The notes: generated from the letters alone by a model not told the origin. A stretch of 64,000 bases of DNA from Enemella evansiae (GCA_017255395.1 JAFKDC010000002.1:62001-126000); one strand, 5' to 3'. Shown: positions 28,313-37,032, counted from the first letter of the stretch. Program-made: numbers and translations.

Positions 28313-28472
28313 GCGCGCGCCGGAGGCAGCGGCGGGGAAATCCGCCGATGCCGGGCGGGTTTGGCTTTCGTCCGCCGACCGCTTTGATAGGGTGCGCGCG
28401 CAATCAGGCAGTGCGGGGCGGTTTAGGTGAAGACGATGACAGGGCAGGGCGAATTGGCAGCCGAGGGCGCGT

Positions 28473-29183
28473 GTGCCTGAACCGCTCGTGTTCCTGCCGG
28501 GGCTGATGGCCGACCTGCGCCAGTTCGCGCCGCAGATCGGCGTCTTCTCGCCCGATCGGGCGGTGATGGTCGCGCCCCTGCAGGGGGGCGAACGCATCGA
28601 GGAGATGGCCTCGGGGCTTCTGGATGTGCTGCCCAAGCGGTCCGCCCTCGTGGGCGCGGGGCTTGGCGGCATGGTCGCGCTGGAGGTCATCCGCCGCGCC
28701 CCGGACCGGGTTGCGCGGCTGGCCCTCATGGACACGACGCCGCTGGCGGCAACGCCGCAGCAGGTCGCCGATATCGAACCGCGCATCATCCGCGCCCGCG
28801 CCGGCAAGTTCTCCGAGGTCATGGCGGAAGAGGTGGCCGCCGCCGACCTCGCCCCCGGCCCGCAGCGCGCCGAGGTGCTGGCGCTTGTCGCCGAGATGGC
28901 CCGCGGCCTTGGCCCCGAGGCCTATGTTCGCCAGTCCCGCGCGCTGCAACGGCGTCGCGACCAGCAGGGCACCCTGCGGCGGATCAATGCGCCGGTGCTG
29001 GTGCTCTGCGGCGCGCAGAACCGCCGCTACGAGGCGAAGCGCCATGCCTTCATGGCAGAGCTGATCCCGGGTGCGAAGCTGGCGGTGATCGAGGGCGCGG
29101 GCCTTCTGCCGACGCTCGAACAGCCCGAGGCGGTTGTCGCGGCCCTGCGCGACTGGCTGAAGATGCCCCTGCTGCTGCGCTAG
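28473..29183 (+). CDS. Alpha/beta-hydrolase-fold protein lacking the catalytic triad
   Basis: 236 residues from a GTG (reads MPEPLVFLPGLMADLRQFAP). The fold matches a small Rhodobacterales hydrolase group through LALMDTTPLAATP and VRQSRALQRRRDQQGTLRR. The nucleophile elbow is VGAGLGGMVAL, with Gly (63) where Ser belongs. The acid position reads CGAQNRRYE (N183 region), and the usual catalytic His in GAGHxxTLEQPE is Leu 211 (GAGLLPTLEQPE). All three triad positions are therefore changed while the frame is intact, which suggests a non-catalytic homologue. Confidence 0.8.
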   Translation: MPEPLVFLPGLMADLRQFAPQIGVFSPDRAVMVAPLQGGERIEEMASGLLDVLPKRSALVGAGLGGMVALEVIRRAPDRVARLALMDTTPLAATPQQVADIEPRIIRARAGKFSEVMAEEVAAADLAPGPQRAEVLALVAEMARGLGPEAYVRQSRALQRRRDQQGTLRRINAPVLVLCGAQNRRYEAKRHAFMAELIPGAKLAVIEGAGLLPTLEQPEAVVAALRDWLKMPLLLR

Positions 29184-29376
29184 GCGGCTCCGCACGGCAG
29201 TGCCGGTCCGATAGGGCTTCTTCCGCTGCCGCCCCTGCGGGGTGACCATGCGGGCGGACCGCCGTGGGCATCCGCGTTTGTCATGGGGGGTGGCTTTGAC
29301 CGGCACCCTCGGAAAGGCCGAAAGCAGGGGGCTGGACTGCGCGGGGGGCGTATCGGCTGGGCCGCGCTGCCGCGGC

Positions 29377-29595
29377 TCAGGCGCCGGAACGGATCATCTC
29401 CCGGATCTTTGTCGCCTTCTCGAAGTGGTCCAACTCGTGGGTCCTGATCCACCATTCGGCAGCTTCCATGAGCAGCTCCGGGTCATCGTTCTTGTTGGCG
29501 AAAAATGCATAGAACGAAAGTCCCACCGTCTCGCCTTTCCGGGCAATCCTGTCGTTGCAGATCGCGATTGCCTTGGTTCTCAGCGATGGGCGCAT
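29377..29595 (-). CDS. Small conserved protein (DUF6500-like)
   Basis: 72 residues from MRPSLRTKAIAICNDRIARK, with the strongly patterned core GLSFYAFFANKNDDPELLME and a C-terminal AEWWIRTHELDHFEKATKI. I associate this with DUF6500, from memory. No function is known. The ATG at 29595 was chosen because the conserved core begins just after it. Confidence 0.75.
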   Translation of the reverse strand: MRPSLRTKAIAICNDRIARKGETVGLSFYAFFANKNDDPELLMEAAEWWIRTHELDHFEKATKIREMIRSGA

Positions 29596-30005
29596 TGGGA
29601 ATTCGCTTTTCTTGGTCTCTGACGTGCGGATTGGAACGTATAGGGAACGGGCGCGCGCCGCAAGGCGGGCGAAGCGGTGGTCTGGCCTCGAAGCGCAGAT
29701 TCGCGGCAGGCCGAGAAAATTGCCGGCGCCGGGCTTTGGCTTGTGCATCGGCGTCGCCGCCTTCGGGCATCCCTGTCGGTCGGCGCCGCACATGGGCAAG
29801 CCCTGTGGTGTCGAACAGTTCCGGGGCCGCGCCGCTTTGCCCGGCCCCTGCCGGGCTGTCTTTCGCCACCCGCACGCGGCCCGCATGGGCCGCCGGTGCC
29901 ATGGCGTCGGGCCCGATGCCCCGGCGCGGACGACCGGGACCGGGCGAGACAGTCCCGTGCCGAGACTTTTGCCCGGCGGCATTCACACCAACCGCCCGAA
30001 TGCGC
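29596..30005. other. Gene-free spacer upstream of rnpB
   Basis: GC-rich, with open frames on both strands but none with recognisable protein sequence or a convincing ribosome-binding site. The only feature I can support is the rnpB promoter at its right edge. Confidence 0.5.
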
Positions 30006-30034
30006 TTGACCGGCGCCCGCCGCCTGCCTATCGC
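30006..30034 (+). promoter_or_regulatory. Likely sigma-70 promoter of rnpB
   Basis: TTGACC (30006-30011), a 17-bp spacer and TATCGC (30029-30034) end about eight bases before the first nucleotides of RNase P RNA helix P1. The -35 is near-consensus and the -10 is weak, as often in GC-rich alphaproteobacteria. Confidence 0.55.
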
Positions 30035-30042
30035 TGCCCTCG

Positions 30043-30454
30043 CGCGGAAGGCCGGACGGCCGCTTTGGGGGCGCAAGCCCCCCGAGAGGAAAGTCCGGAC
30101 TCGCCAAGGCATCGGTGCCGGGTAACGCCCGGGCAGGGCAACCTGACGGAAAGCGCCACAGAAAACAGACCGCCCGTCATGCCCGAGGGTTTCCAAGGGA
30201 TGCCATGGCGGGTCAGGGTGAAACGGTGGGGTAAGAGCCCACCGGGGGGCTGGCAACAGCGCCCGCATGGCAAGCCCCACCGGGAGCAATGCCAAATAGG
30301 GACCCCGCGTGCGTTCGCGGACAGGGCCGCCTTGGCCCGAGGGGTCCGGGTTGGCAGCTAGAGCCGTGCAGCAATGTACGGCGCAGAGGAATGGTCGTCT
30401 GAGGGCGGGTTTCGGCCCGTCCGACAACAGAATCCGGCTTACAGGCCTTCCGCG
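30043..30454 (+). ncRNA. rnpB: RNase P RNA, bacterial type A
   Basis: The universally conserved elements are present: GAGGAAAGTCCGGACTC near 30090 (CR I), the CAGGGCAACCTGACGGAAAG region, a cr III-like GCAATGCCAAATAGG, AGAGGAATGGTCGTC near 30386, and ACAGAATCCGGCTTACAG near 30425-30443 (CR V). Helix P1 forms from CGCGGAAGGCC (30043-30053) and GGCCTTCCGCG (30444-30454), which sets the ends. It is the catalytic RNA for tRNA 5' maturation. Ends are approximate by a few bases. Confidence 0.95.
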
Positions 30455-30572
30455 CATCGAAAAACCACGCCGCAGGGCGGTCGCGGCGCTTGACTCGGTC
30501 GCGAGGGCCGTTAAAAGGCGGGCTTCGAGACAGATTTCACATGGGCGCCCCCCATGTTGCAGGAGACGAGAC

Positions 30573-30740
30573 ATGGCGAAGCCGACCACCATCAAGATCC
30601 GCCTGAATTCGACCGCGGGCACTGGCCACTTCTACGTGACCAAGAAAAACGCACGCACGATGACCGAGAAGATGTCGATCCGCAAGTTCGACCCGGTTGC
30701 GCGCAAGCACGTCGAATACAAGGAAGGCAAGATCAAGTAA
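30573..30740 (+). CDS. rpmG: 50S ribosomal protein L33
   Basis: 55 residues, [20 protein letters not shown], with the C-terminal [20 protein letters not shown] of the cysteine-free L33 form. A Shine-Dalgarno GCAGGAGA precedes the ATG. An intrinsic terminator follows at 30770. It sits about 120 bp downstream of rnpB and has its own leader. Confidence 0.97.
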   Translation: MAKPTTIKIRLNSTAGTGHFYVTKKNARTMTEKMSIRKFDPVARKHVEYKEGKIK

Positions 30741-30769
30741 GATCGCGCCCGTCCAGTTTGGACACCGCC

Positions 30770-30803
30770 AAAGCCGCGACCCGACGGGGAGCGGCTTTTG
30801 TCG
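30770..30803 (+). terminator. Intrinsic terminator of rpmG
   Basis: Stem AAAGCCGC (30770-30777) / GCGGCTTT (30791-30798) with a 13-base loop and the T-run CTTTTGTCGTTT on the plus strand, 30 bp past the rpmG stop. Confidence 0.85.
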
Positions 30804-30830
30804 TTTCAGGGCAGCGCCCGCGGGTCGGAT

Positions 30831-31292
30831 CTATTTGGGCAGGGGCTCTGCCGGAGCACCGCTTTCGGTCGTCCAGCGCCGCGCGCCGCCGCCGCTGCGT
30901 TCCACGTGCAAAACCCGATCCTCGCCGGGGTAATGCACCCGGTCGCGCGGGGCGCGGGTGCCGATGACAAGGTAGCGTGCAGGGCTGTCGCCGCGATTCT
31001 CGAGCCGGTGCCCCAGCGCCTGACCGGCGGGAAAGGTCGCGGCCTCCCCGGCTTCGAGCGGCACCTCGTCCCCGCCCTCGACAAGGACCACGCTGCCTTC
31101 GAGCATGTAGACCATCTCGTCCTCGTCTTCATGCCAGTGCATGTGGCTCGACCGGGCGCCGGGGGCGAGGATCTCGACGAAGGCGCCGAACTGGGTCAGG
31201 CCGCCGCTGTCGCTGAACAAGAGCGCTTCATAAGCGCCAAGTACCCCGTCTCCGGACTCGCGCCGGACGCTGTCTGGCTGATGTTTCGGCAT
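30831..31292 (-). CDS. Cupin-domain protein
   Basis: 153 residues forming one cupin barrel. Motif 1 is SSHMHWHEDEDEMVYMLEG, with the metal-binding His/His/Glu set, and motif 2 is FPAGQALGHRLENRG. The start MPKHQPDSV (ATG 31292) was chosen. Cupins of this size bind a metal and act as isomerases, dioxygenases or ligand sensors; which applies cannot be read. It is convergent with rpmG. Confidence 0.87.
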   Translation of the reverse strand: MPKHQPDSVRRESGDGVLGAYEALLFSDSGGLTQFGAFVEILAPGARSSHMHWHEDEDEMVYMLEGSVVLVEGGDEVPLEAGEAATFPAGQALGHRLENRGDSPARYLVIGTRAPRDRVHYPGEDRVLHVERSGGGARRWTTESGAPAEPLPK

Positions 31293-31463
31293 GGCTCCCC
31301 CAAGCGTGACCGTTCTGTCCGCCGACCTGCCCGCGTTGCGGGAAGGCCAACCGCCTTCACTATAGCGGAAGTCGTGACGCGCGGGGCACGGATTCCCCAC
31401 AGCGCGGGCCGACGGCGGCGGGGACGTGTCCTCCGTGCACCGTGATCGCGGTGCCTCGCGGGG

Positions 31464-31880
31464 TCAGACCTGCTCTGCGTGGCGCTTGAAGCTGTTCAGG
31501 ATGGCCTGCCAGCCGTCGCGTTGCAGGGCGATGTCGTTCTCTGTCTCGGCGTCGAATTCGGTCACCACGCGGGTGCCGCCGCCCTCGGGGGTGAAGGTGG
31601 TTTCGGCCAGCCGCCCGTCGCTCATGCGCAGGGCTACGCGGTCCTTTTCCTCGAAGACCTCGTAGGTGCCCTCGAAATCGAAGCCGACGCTGCCGTCCCT
31701 CGCCTCCATCCGCGCGGCATGGCGCCCGCCCTGCCGGGCTTCGACCGAGGCGGACGGACAGCACCAGTCGTCCGAGGCAAAGTTCCACTGGGTGATGTGT
31801 TCGGGCGTGATCCACGCCTGCCAGACCTTGTCGATGGAGGCATCGACAAGGGCCTCTACCCTGACCTTTTGCGGTGTCAT
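31464..31880 (-). CDS. SRPBCC-family protein (AHSA1-like)
   Basis: 138 residues, MTPQKVRVEALVDASIDKVW, with QAWITPEHITQWNFASDDWC and the C-terminal QRDGWQAILNSFKRHAE of the Aha1-C-like SRPBCC group. These have a hydrophobic ligand pocket. The ATG at 31880 fits the family. It shares strand and neighbourhood with the phasin-like gene upstream. Function unknown. Confidence 0.87.
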   Translation of the reverse strand: MTPQKVRVEALVDASIDKVWQAWITPEHITQWNFASDDWCCPSASVEARQGGRHAARMEARDGSVGFDFEGTYEVFEEKDRVALRMSDGRLAETTFTPEGGGTRVVTEFDAETENDIALQRDGWQAILNSFKRHAEQV

Positions 31881-31939
31881 CTGCGTTCCTTTCAAGCGAG
31901 CACCGTCCCGGGGGTCCGGTGTGGCCGGTGCGGTGGTTG

Positions 31940-32254
31940 TTACGGACGGCGCGAGGATCGGGTCAACCGCTGGGCATTCGATCCGGCGCGGCGGCTGACC
32001 GGGGCCAGCGCGGCCAGCGTGGCCGCCTGATAGCCCTTGCCGCCCGCCATCGCGCGCATGGCACGCTCGGCGCCGGTGGCGAAGGCGGCGGGCTTTTCGA
32101 AGACCATGCGGACGGCCTCTTCTGGGCGCAGGGTGCCAAGCGCCATCTGCATCACGCGCAGCTGCACCACCGTGGCGGCGCTGAACCACAGCTGCCATGT
32201 CTTCATCATCAGGCGCTGGTTCTGGTCCATGGTCTTGAAGAGGTGGGTCAGCAT
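31940..32254 (-). CDS. Small phasin-like hypothetical protein
   Basis: 104 residues, Met/Ala/Gln-rich and amphipathic (MLTHLFKTMDQNQRLMMKTW, MQMALGTLRPEEAVRMVFEK), with a basic tail. Proteins like this in Rhodobacterales are often labelled antifreeze or phasin-like without experimental support. No catalytic motif. The likely role is surface association with granules or membrane; this is inference. Confidence 0.65.
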   Translation of the reverse strand: MLTHLFKTMDQNQRLMMKTWQLWFSAATVVQLRVMQMALGTLRPEEAVRMVFEKPAAFATGAERAMRAMAGGKGYQAATLAALAPVSRRAGSNAQRLTRSSRRP

Positions 32255-32334
32255 GCGGGGTGCTCCGGTTGCGGGATATGGGCCGTCACCGGATCAAGCC
32301 GCGACGGGGCGATCCGGTTCCCCGGCGCGGTGGC

Positions 32335-32379
32335 GATTTCTTCGAAAGAAATCGGGCCGAAATCTCTGGAAGATTTCGG
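32335..32379. repeat. Twin hairpins upstream of the phasin-like gene
   Basis: GATTTCTT-CGA-AAGAAATC (32335-32353) and CCGAAATCT-CTGGA-AGATTTCGG (32357-32379). Both arm sets are perfect. They lie in the 263-bp spacer between gph (stop at 32518) and the phasin-like gene; the element is the same style as at 1605 and 28268. Confidence 0.75.
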
Positions 32380-32517
32380 CCCCCCGTGTCAGGCGCTGCG
32401 CAATGTGTTTGGCGGAGGGCGACTGTGGCACCGCTCTGGCCTGCAAGACCGGCGCGGCATGTCGGCGCGAGGCCCGTCACAGGCGCCCCTGCGAGCGGGC
32501 AGGGCTGGCCCGGGGGC

Positions 32518-33180
32518 TCAGGCCCCGGAGCGTTCCAGCAGGTCCGCCACGAGGCCGGGCAGGGCGGTCCACTCCGCGAAGGCCAGCCGGTGCGGCATCG
32601 CGGCGACCGGCCCCTTCCGGTAGCCCTCTGTGAAGAGCAGGAAGGGCACATCCGCGTTCACCGCCGTTTCGGCATCCACCTCGCTGTCGCCGACATAAAG
32701 CCCCGGCCCGCCGCCAAGCGCCGCGAAGGCAGCCGTCAGCGGCGCGGGGTCGGGCTTGTGCACAGGAAGGCTGTCGCCGCCGTAGATGCAGCCGAAGTAG
32801 CGGGCAAGGCCAAGGTGGTCGAGCACCGCATGGGTCGGCTCCAGCGGTTTGTTGGTGCAGATCCCCAGCGCGTGGCCCCGGGCCACCAGCGTGTCCAGCG
32901 CATCGACCACGCCCGGGTAGGGCCGCGTCAGGGTGACGGCGCCGCGATAGCGTTCCATGAACGCGGCGTGCAGGGGCTCTTGTTCGCTGTCTGGGATGTC
33001 GCGGGCGCGGCGCATCTTCTGCACGAAGACCTTGACGCCGTTGCCGATGAAACCGCGCGCCTCTGCCAGCGTGATGGGCGCGCAGCCCTGTTCCCGAAGC
33101 AGCGCGTTGGCGATGCCCTGCAGGTCGGGGACGCTGTCGATCAGGGTTCCGTCGAGGTCGAAGACGATACGGGCTGTCAT
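32518..33180 (-). CDS. gph: Phosphoglycolate phosphatase (HAD superfamily)
   Basis: 220 residues. HAD motif I is VFDLDGTLIDS (the second Asp is the acid/base), the cap domain has FIGNGVKVFVQKM, motif II is ICTNKP, and motifs III and IV are HKPDPAPL and YVGDSEVDAETA. It hydrolyses 2-phosphoglycolate formed in photorespiration or DNA repair. It overlaps the thioredoxin-like gene by ATGA. rpe lies further upstream on the same strand, consistent with sugar-phosphate housekeeping. Confidence 0.9.
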   Translation of the reverse strand: MTARIVFDLDGTLIDSVPDLQGIANALLREQGCAPITLAEARGFIGNGVKVFVQKMRRARDIPDSEQEPLHAAFMERYRGAVTLTRPYPGVVDALDTLVARGHALGICTNKPLEPTHAVLDHLGLARYFGCIYGGDSLPVHKPDPAPLTAAFAALGGGPGLYVGDSEVDAETAVNADVPFLLFTEGYRKGPVAAMPHRLAFAEWTALPGLVADLLERSGA

Positions 33181-33728
33181 GCGGCTTTCCATTTGATCGA
33201 GCATCCTACCGAGGGCACCTGCGCGCGCGGGCCTTCCCCGGTTTCGGCCACCTGTTTCATGGCCTCGTAGAGATCGCGGCGGGCGTCCTTTTCGGTGGCC
33301 CTCCCCGAGGCGTCGAGGCGGCCCCGGTATTGCAGGCCCAGCCCGGCGTCGAAGCCGAAGAAATCCGGCGTGCAGGCGGCGCCATAGGCGCGGGCGACGG
33401 ACTGGGTCTCGTCGTGCAGGTAGGGAAAGGGGAAGGCGCGGGCCTGCGCCATCTCCTGCATGGCCGGGAAGCTGTCGGCGGGGTGGCTGGTCGCGTCGTT
33501 CGAGCAGATTGCCGCCACGCCAATCCCGAGCGCCCGCAGGTCGCGCGCGTCGCGGATGATGCGGTCCAGCACCGCAAGGACATAGGGGCAGTGGTTGCAG
33601 ATAAAGAGGATCAGCGTGCCGCTGTCGCCCCGGATGTCGGAGAGCGCATAGGTCTGGCCGTCGGTGGCGGGCAGCGAGAAATCCGGTGCCTGCCAGCCGA
33701 AGGCGCAGAGCGGAGGGGAGACGGCCAT
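33177..33728 (-). CDS. Thioredoxin-fold (AhpC/TSA-Redoxin) family protein
   Basis: 183 residues: APDFSLPATDGQTYALSDIR, then FICNHCPYVLAVLDRII with a CxxC-like Cys pair, and GAACTPDFFGFDAG. This is the thioredoxin-family group with the NHCPYV motif, about 180-190 residues long in many bacteria. The last residues overlap gph by four bases, so the two are co-translated. Probably a thiol oxidoreductase; partner unknown. Confidence 0.87.
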   Translation of the reverse strand: MAVSPPLCAFGWQAPDFSLPATDGQTYALSDIRGDSGTLILFICNHCPYVLAVLDRIIRDARDLRALGIGVAAICSNDATSHPADSFPAMQEMAQARAFPFPYLHDETQSVARAYGAACTPDFFGFDAGLGLQYRGRLDASGRATEKDARRDLYEAMKQVAETGEGPRAQVPSVGCSIKWKAA

Positions 33729-33865
33729 GGGGGCTCCTTCTGTGCGGGTGCCGGGGCCAGTGGCAGACCCCGGGCTGTTGCGCGGTCCGGGCCGAAGCCC
33801 GGGCAGGGGATGCGGCGCCGCCCTGCCGCCGGTCCAGCAGGGTCAGGGGCGCGCGGCGCGCCCGG

Positions 33866-34561
33866 TCAGGCGGTCTTCTGGCCTGCCGTGGCGGCGGCGC
33901 GGATGGCGGCGATGTTCTCTCCGTAGACGCCCGGGTTGTCGACCGAGCCGCCGCGGAAGACCGCGGACCCGGCGACAAGGGAATCCGCCCCTGCCTCTGC
34001 CACCAGCGGTGCCGTCACCGGGTCGATGCCGCCGTCGACCTGGATATGGATCGGGCGGTCGCCGATGGCGGCACGGATGGTGCGGATCTTGGCGGTCATG
34101 TCGAGGAACTTCTGTCCGCCGAAGCCGGGGTTCACGGTCATCACCAGGACCATGTCGGCAAGGTCCAGCAACGGCAGCGCCGCCTCGGCGGGCGTGCCGG
34201 GGTTCAGCGCGACACCGGCCTTCATGCCTGCGGCGCGGGTTGCCTGAAGCGTGCGGTGGATATGCGGCCCGGCCTCGACATGGGCGGTCAGGAAGTCGGC
34301 GCCCGCCTCGGCATAGGCCTCGATGTAGGGATCGACCGGGGCAATCATCAGGTGGACGTCCATCACCGTCTTCACATGCGGACGAAAGGCTTTCACCGCG
34401 GGCGGACCGAAGGTGAGGTTGGGCACGAAATGGCCGTCCATCACGTCCACATGCACCCAATCGGCGCCCTGCGCCTCGATGGCGCGGATCTCCTGCCCGA
34501 AGTTGGCGAAATCGGCGGAGAGGATGGAGGGGGCGATCTTGATCGAACGGTCGAAGCTCAT
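33866..34561 (-). CDS. rpe: Ribulose-phosphate 3-epimerase
   Basis: 231 residues, the normal Rpe length. Motifs are KIAPSILSADFANFGQE, HVDVMDGHFVPNLTFGP, MDVHLMIAPVDPYI, VMTVNPGFGGQKF and IQVDGGIDPVTA. It interconverts ribulose 5-phosphate and xylulose 5-phosphate in the pentose-phosphate/Calvin pathways. The ATG at 34561 starts MSFDRSIKIAPS. Confidence 0.96.
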   Translation of the reverse strand: MSFDRSIKIAPSILSADFANFGQEIRAIEAQGADWVHVDVMDGHFVPNLTFGPPAVKAFRPHVKTVMDVHLMIAPVDPYIEAYAEAGADFLTAHVEAGPHIHRTLQATRAAGMKAGVALNPGTPAEAALPLLDLADMVLVMTVNPGFGGQKFLDMTAKIRTIRAAIGDRPIHIQVDGGIDPVTAPLVAEAGADSLVAGSAVFRGGSVDNPGVYGENIAAIRAAATAGQKTA

Positions 34562-35180
34562 GGACGGAATCCTTTGCGGGCGGTGCGTGACTGTGCCCGT
34601 TCTTACGCGCGGCGGGACGAGGGCGCCAGTGGCGGCGGCGGGACCGGGGCTCTGCCGTCGCCCTCGTCTGTTGGACCGATGGCGCCACGATGACGTCCCC
34701 CCGAGGTATTTTGGGACCAAAGAAGCAGCGGGTGGGAGCGGTCTTGCGGGTGGCGAGGCGGGGCCGACGCGGGCCGGTAGCGGGCGGGTCTTGCGGGAGA
34801 GCGGGACAGGCTTTGGTGTGGCGCGGCTTTGGATCGAGGGGCGCACCTTCATGAGGATCGAGTGTTGCGAGAGCAAAGGCAGCCTTCGGGGAGGGGGAAA
34901 GCGCGCCTTTGAGGGCGCGGCGATCAAGGCGGGTCTTCGGGAAGGCGGCGTGGCGGGGGAGAGGGCGGCTCAAGGCGGGTAGGGCAGAGTGGCGGTTGCG
35001 GTGGCATCCTGCCTCGGGCCGACGGTGACGCGGAACCTGTTGGTGTCCTGCGGTGTCGTGGCTTTGGCGACCCGGCCGGGAGCGGTGCCGGGGCGCGGGC
35101 GTCAGGGCGTGGTCCGGTCGCACTGCCGCCGCGCCTTTGACCTGCGGCGCGGCGGCGGGACCGGGCTGACCGGCGCGGGA
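34562..35180. other. 619-bp gene-free spacer with a dispersed repeat
   Basis: Between rpe (start 34561) and the pirin gene (stop 35181). Open frames exist but carry Arg/Gly/Pro-rich sequence with no family support. The only identifiable element is the dispersed repeat copy at 34697-34725. Confidence 0.55.
34697..34725 (+). repeat. Dispersed repeat copy (spacer of rpe)
   Basis: CCCCCCGAGGTATTTTGG followed by GACCAAAGAAG. It matches the copies at 17994-18023 (minus strand) and 37161-37189. Codon readings of it give PPRYFGTKE, a string that recurs as a spurious peptide wherever the repeat is translated. Confidence 0.75.
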
Positions 35181-36116
35181 TCAGCCCCTGCGGAAGGTCC
35201 GGTCGAGTTCCGGCGAGATCGGGATATGTTCCGATTCGTCGCCCGGAGGCAGGCGGAAGGGGCCGTTTTCCCAGTCGGCGGCTTTCCAGGCTTCCTTGGC
35301 TTCTTCGATGCGGTCCTTCGACGACGAGACGAAGTTCCACCAGATGTAGCGGCTTTCGCCCAGGGTCGCCCCGCCGAGCGCCATCAGCCGCGCGCCCTGC
35401 GGGCCAGCCTTCACGCCGATCCGGTCGCCGGGGCGGAAGATCATCATGCGGCCGGCCTCGTAGGTCTCGCCGGCGATCTCCACCGAGCCCTGGATGATAT
35501 AGAGCCCCCGATCCTCGTGGTCGTCCGGCAGTGGCCAGGGCGTGCCCGGTTGCAGCGTCACGTCGAGATAGAAGGTTTCCGACTGCATGGTCACCGGGCT
35601 GGTCTGCCCGTAGGCGGTGCCGAGGATCAGCCGGGCCTCGACGCCATTGTCGCTTATCATCGGCAGGGCCTCGCGTCCGTGGTGCTCGAAATCCGGGGCC
35701 ATGTCCTCGCGGTCCTCGGGCAGGGCGATCCATGTCTGCACGCCGAAAAGGCTGTGGCGGGTCCTGCGGGTCATGGCCGAGGTGCGTTCGGAATGGGTGA
35801 CGCCGCGCCCGGCGGTCATCCAGTTGACCTCTCCGGGATAGATCATCTGGTGGGTGCCGAGGCTGTCGCGGTGCTCGAACTCGCCCTGATAGAGGTAGGT
35901 GACGGTGCCGAGGCCGATATGGGGATGCGGGCGTACGTCGATGCCCCCCTCGGTGATGAACTCGGCGGGCCCCATCTGGTCGAAGAAGATGAAGGGGCCG
36001 ACCATCTGCCGTTGCGGCGCGGGCAGGGCGCGGCGCACCTCGAAGCCGCCGATGTCGCGGGCGCGCGGGATGATCAGCGTTTCGGGTGTGCCGTCGTGGG
36101 TGGGATTCCAGCTCAT
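35181..36116 (-). CDS. Pirin-family protein
   Basis: 311 residues with two cupin domains. The N-terminal metal-site motifs are VRPHPHIGLGTVTYLYQGE and AGRGVTHSERT (His and Glu ligands). The second domain includes GLYIIQGSVEIAGE and MMIFRPGD. Pirins are iron-binding proteins, some with quercetinase activity and some acting as redox sensors; which applies here is not readable. The start at MSWNPTHDGTP was chosen. Confidence 0.92.
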   Translation of the reverse strand: MSWNPTHDGTPETLIIPRARDIGGFEVRRALPAPQRQMVGPFIFFDQMGPAEFITEGGIDVRPHPHIGLGTVTYLYQGEFEHRDSLGTHQMIYPGEVNWMTAGRGVTHSERTSAMTRRTRHSLFGVQTWIALPEDREDMAPDFEHHGREALPMISDNGVEARLILGTAYGQTSPVTMQSETFYLDVTLQPGTPWPLPDDHEDRGLYIIQGSVEIAGETYEAGRMMIFRPGDRIGVKAGPQGARLMALGGATLGESRYIWWNFVSSSKDRIEEAKEAWKAADWENGPFRLPPGDESEHIPISPELDRTFRRG

Positions 36117-36244
36117 GTCAGGGTCCTCCGGGGCGCCGGGGTGGCACCGCTATGCCCCGAAGGTAGGCCCGCCGCCGTGCTGCGCAACGCGAAGGGATGG
36201 TGCGTGTGCGCACAGGTGCGTAATTTTTAGACCGTATGGTGCGA

Positions 36245-36766
36245 TCAGCCGACGATGAGCTGCTTCAGCTGCAGGGCTTCGTGTTCCAGCTGCGTCAGCC
36301 GGAAGTTCACCGCGTCGCCGATGGTGATCATCCCGGCAAGACCATTCTCGTCAATCACGGGCATATGCCGGAAACGGCCCTCGGTCATGCGCTTCAGCAC
36401 GGTCACGAGAAGATCGCCGGGGGCGCAGGTCTCGACCTTGCGGGTCATCACCTCTTCGACCTTTTGGGGCAGGGTCTGGCCCGGAGTCTCGGCCAGCTTG
36501 CGGACGATGTCGCGCTCGGAGAGGATGCCGATCAGCGCGCCGCTGGCGTCGGTCACCAGAAGCGCGCCGATCCGCTTGTCGCGCAAGTGGACAACCGCCT
36601 CGTGCAGGGTTTCCTGCGGGCGGATGGTGAAAGTCTCCGAGCCCTTTGCCTTCAGCACGTCCTGCACGCTGGCCTTGGAGGGGGCCATGTTGCTGTCCAG
36701 GGACTGGCTGGAGGTGCGTTCGACCGTGTCGTCACCGCGCGTGTGGGGCTGGTAGGATGCGGGCAT
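36245..36766 (-). CDS. CBS-domain pair protein
   Basis: 173 residues with two CBS domains (IRPQETLHEAVVHLRDKRIG, GALIGILSERDIVRKLAE, then TCAPGDLLVTVLKRMTEGRF and GMITIGDAVN). The C-terminal HEALQLKQLIVG is typical of stand-alone regulatory CBS proteins that bind adenine nucleotides. A second ATG at 36688 (MAPSKASVQDVLK) would remove 26 unconserved residues and may be the true start. Confidence 0.85.
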   Translation of the reverse strand: MPASYQPHTRGDDTVERTSSQSLDSNMAPSKASVQDVLKAKGSETFTIRPQETLHEAVVHLRDKRIGALLVTDASGALIGILSERDIVRKLAETPGQTLPQKVEEVMTRKVETCAPGDLLVTVLKRMTEGRFRHMPVIDENGLAGMITIGDAVNFRLTQLEHEALQLKQLIVG

Positions 36767-36840
36767 GAAGGGGACTCCTCTTGAATGTCCTTGGGGGCCG
36801 TGTCATCAGCCTACGTCCAAACGCACCACCTTGAGAAGAG

Positions 36841-37032
36841 TTGCTTTTGACCCTTGCCCTGACCCCCGTCACCGCCACGCTGATCTTCGTCGCGGGCTGC
36901 CTTGCCGGATACCAGTATCGCCGGACCTGGAAGGCCGGGGGGGCGCGGTGGAAGCTGTGGCTTTACGGTATGGTGGCGGCGGCGGCGCTTTTGACGCTGG
37001 GATTCGTGCCCATGGCCGCGCCGGCGTCCTGA
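36841..37032 (+). CDS. Small two-helix membrane protein
   Basis: 63 residues from a TTG (MLLTLALTPVTATLIFVAGC) with a second helix LYGMVAAAALLTLGFVPMAA and a basic link (YQYRRTWKAGGARWKLWLYG). The pattern is like a small conserved Rhodobacteraceae membrane protein. The start is uncertain (TTG 36841 or 36847) and there is no clear ribosome-binding site. Divergent from the CBS gene. Confidence 0.6.
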   Translation: MLLTLALTPVTATLIFVAGCLAGYQYRRTWKAGGARWKLWLYGMVAAAALLTLGFVPMAAPAS

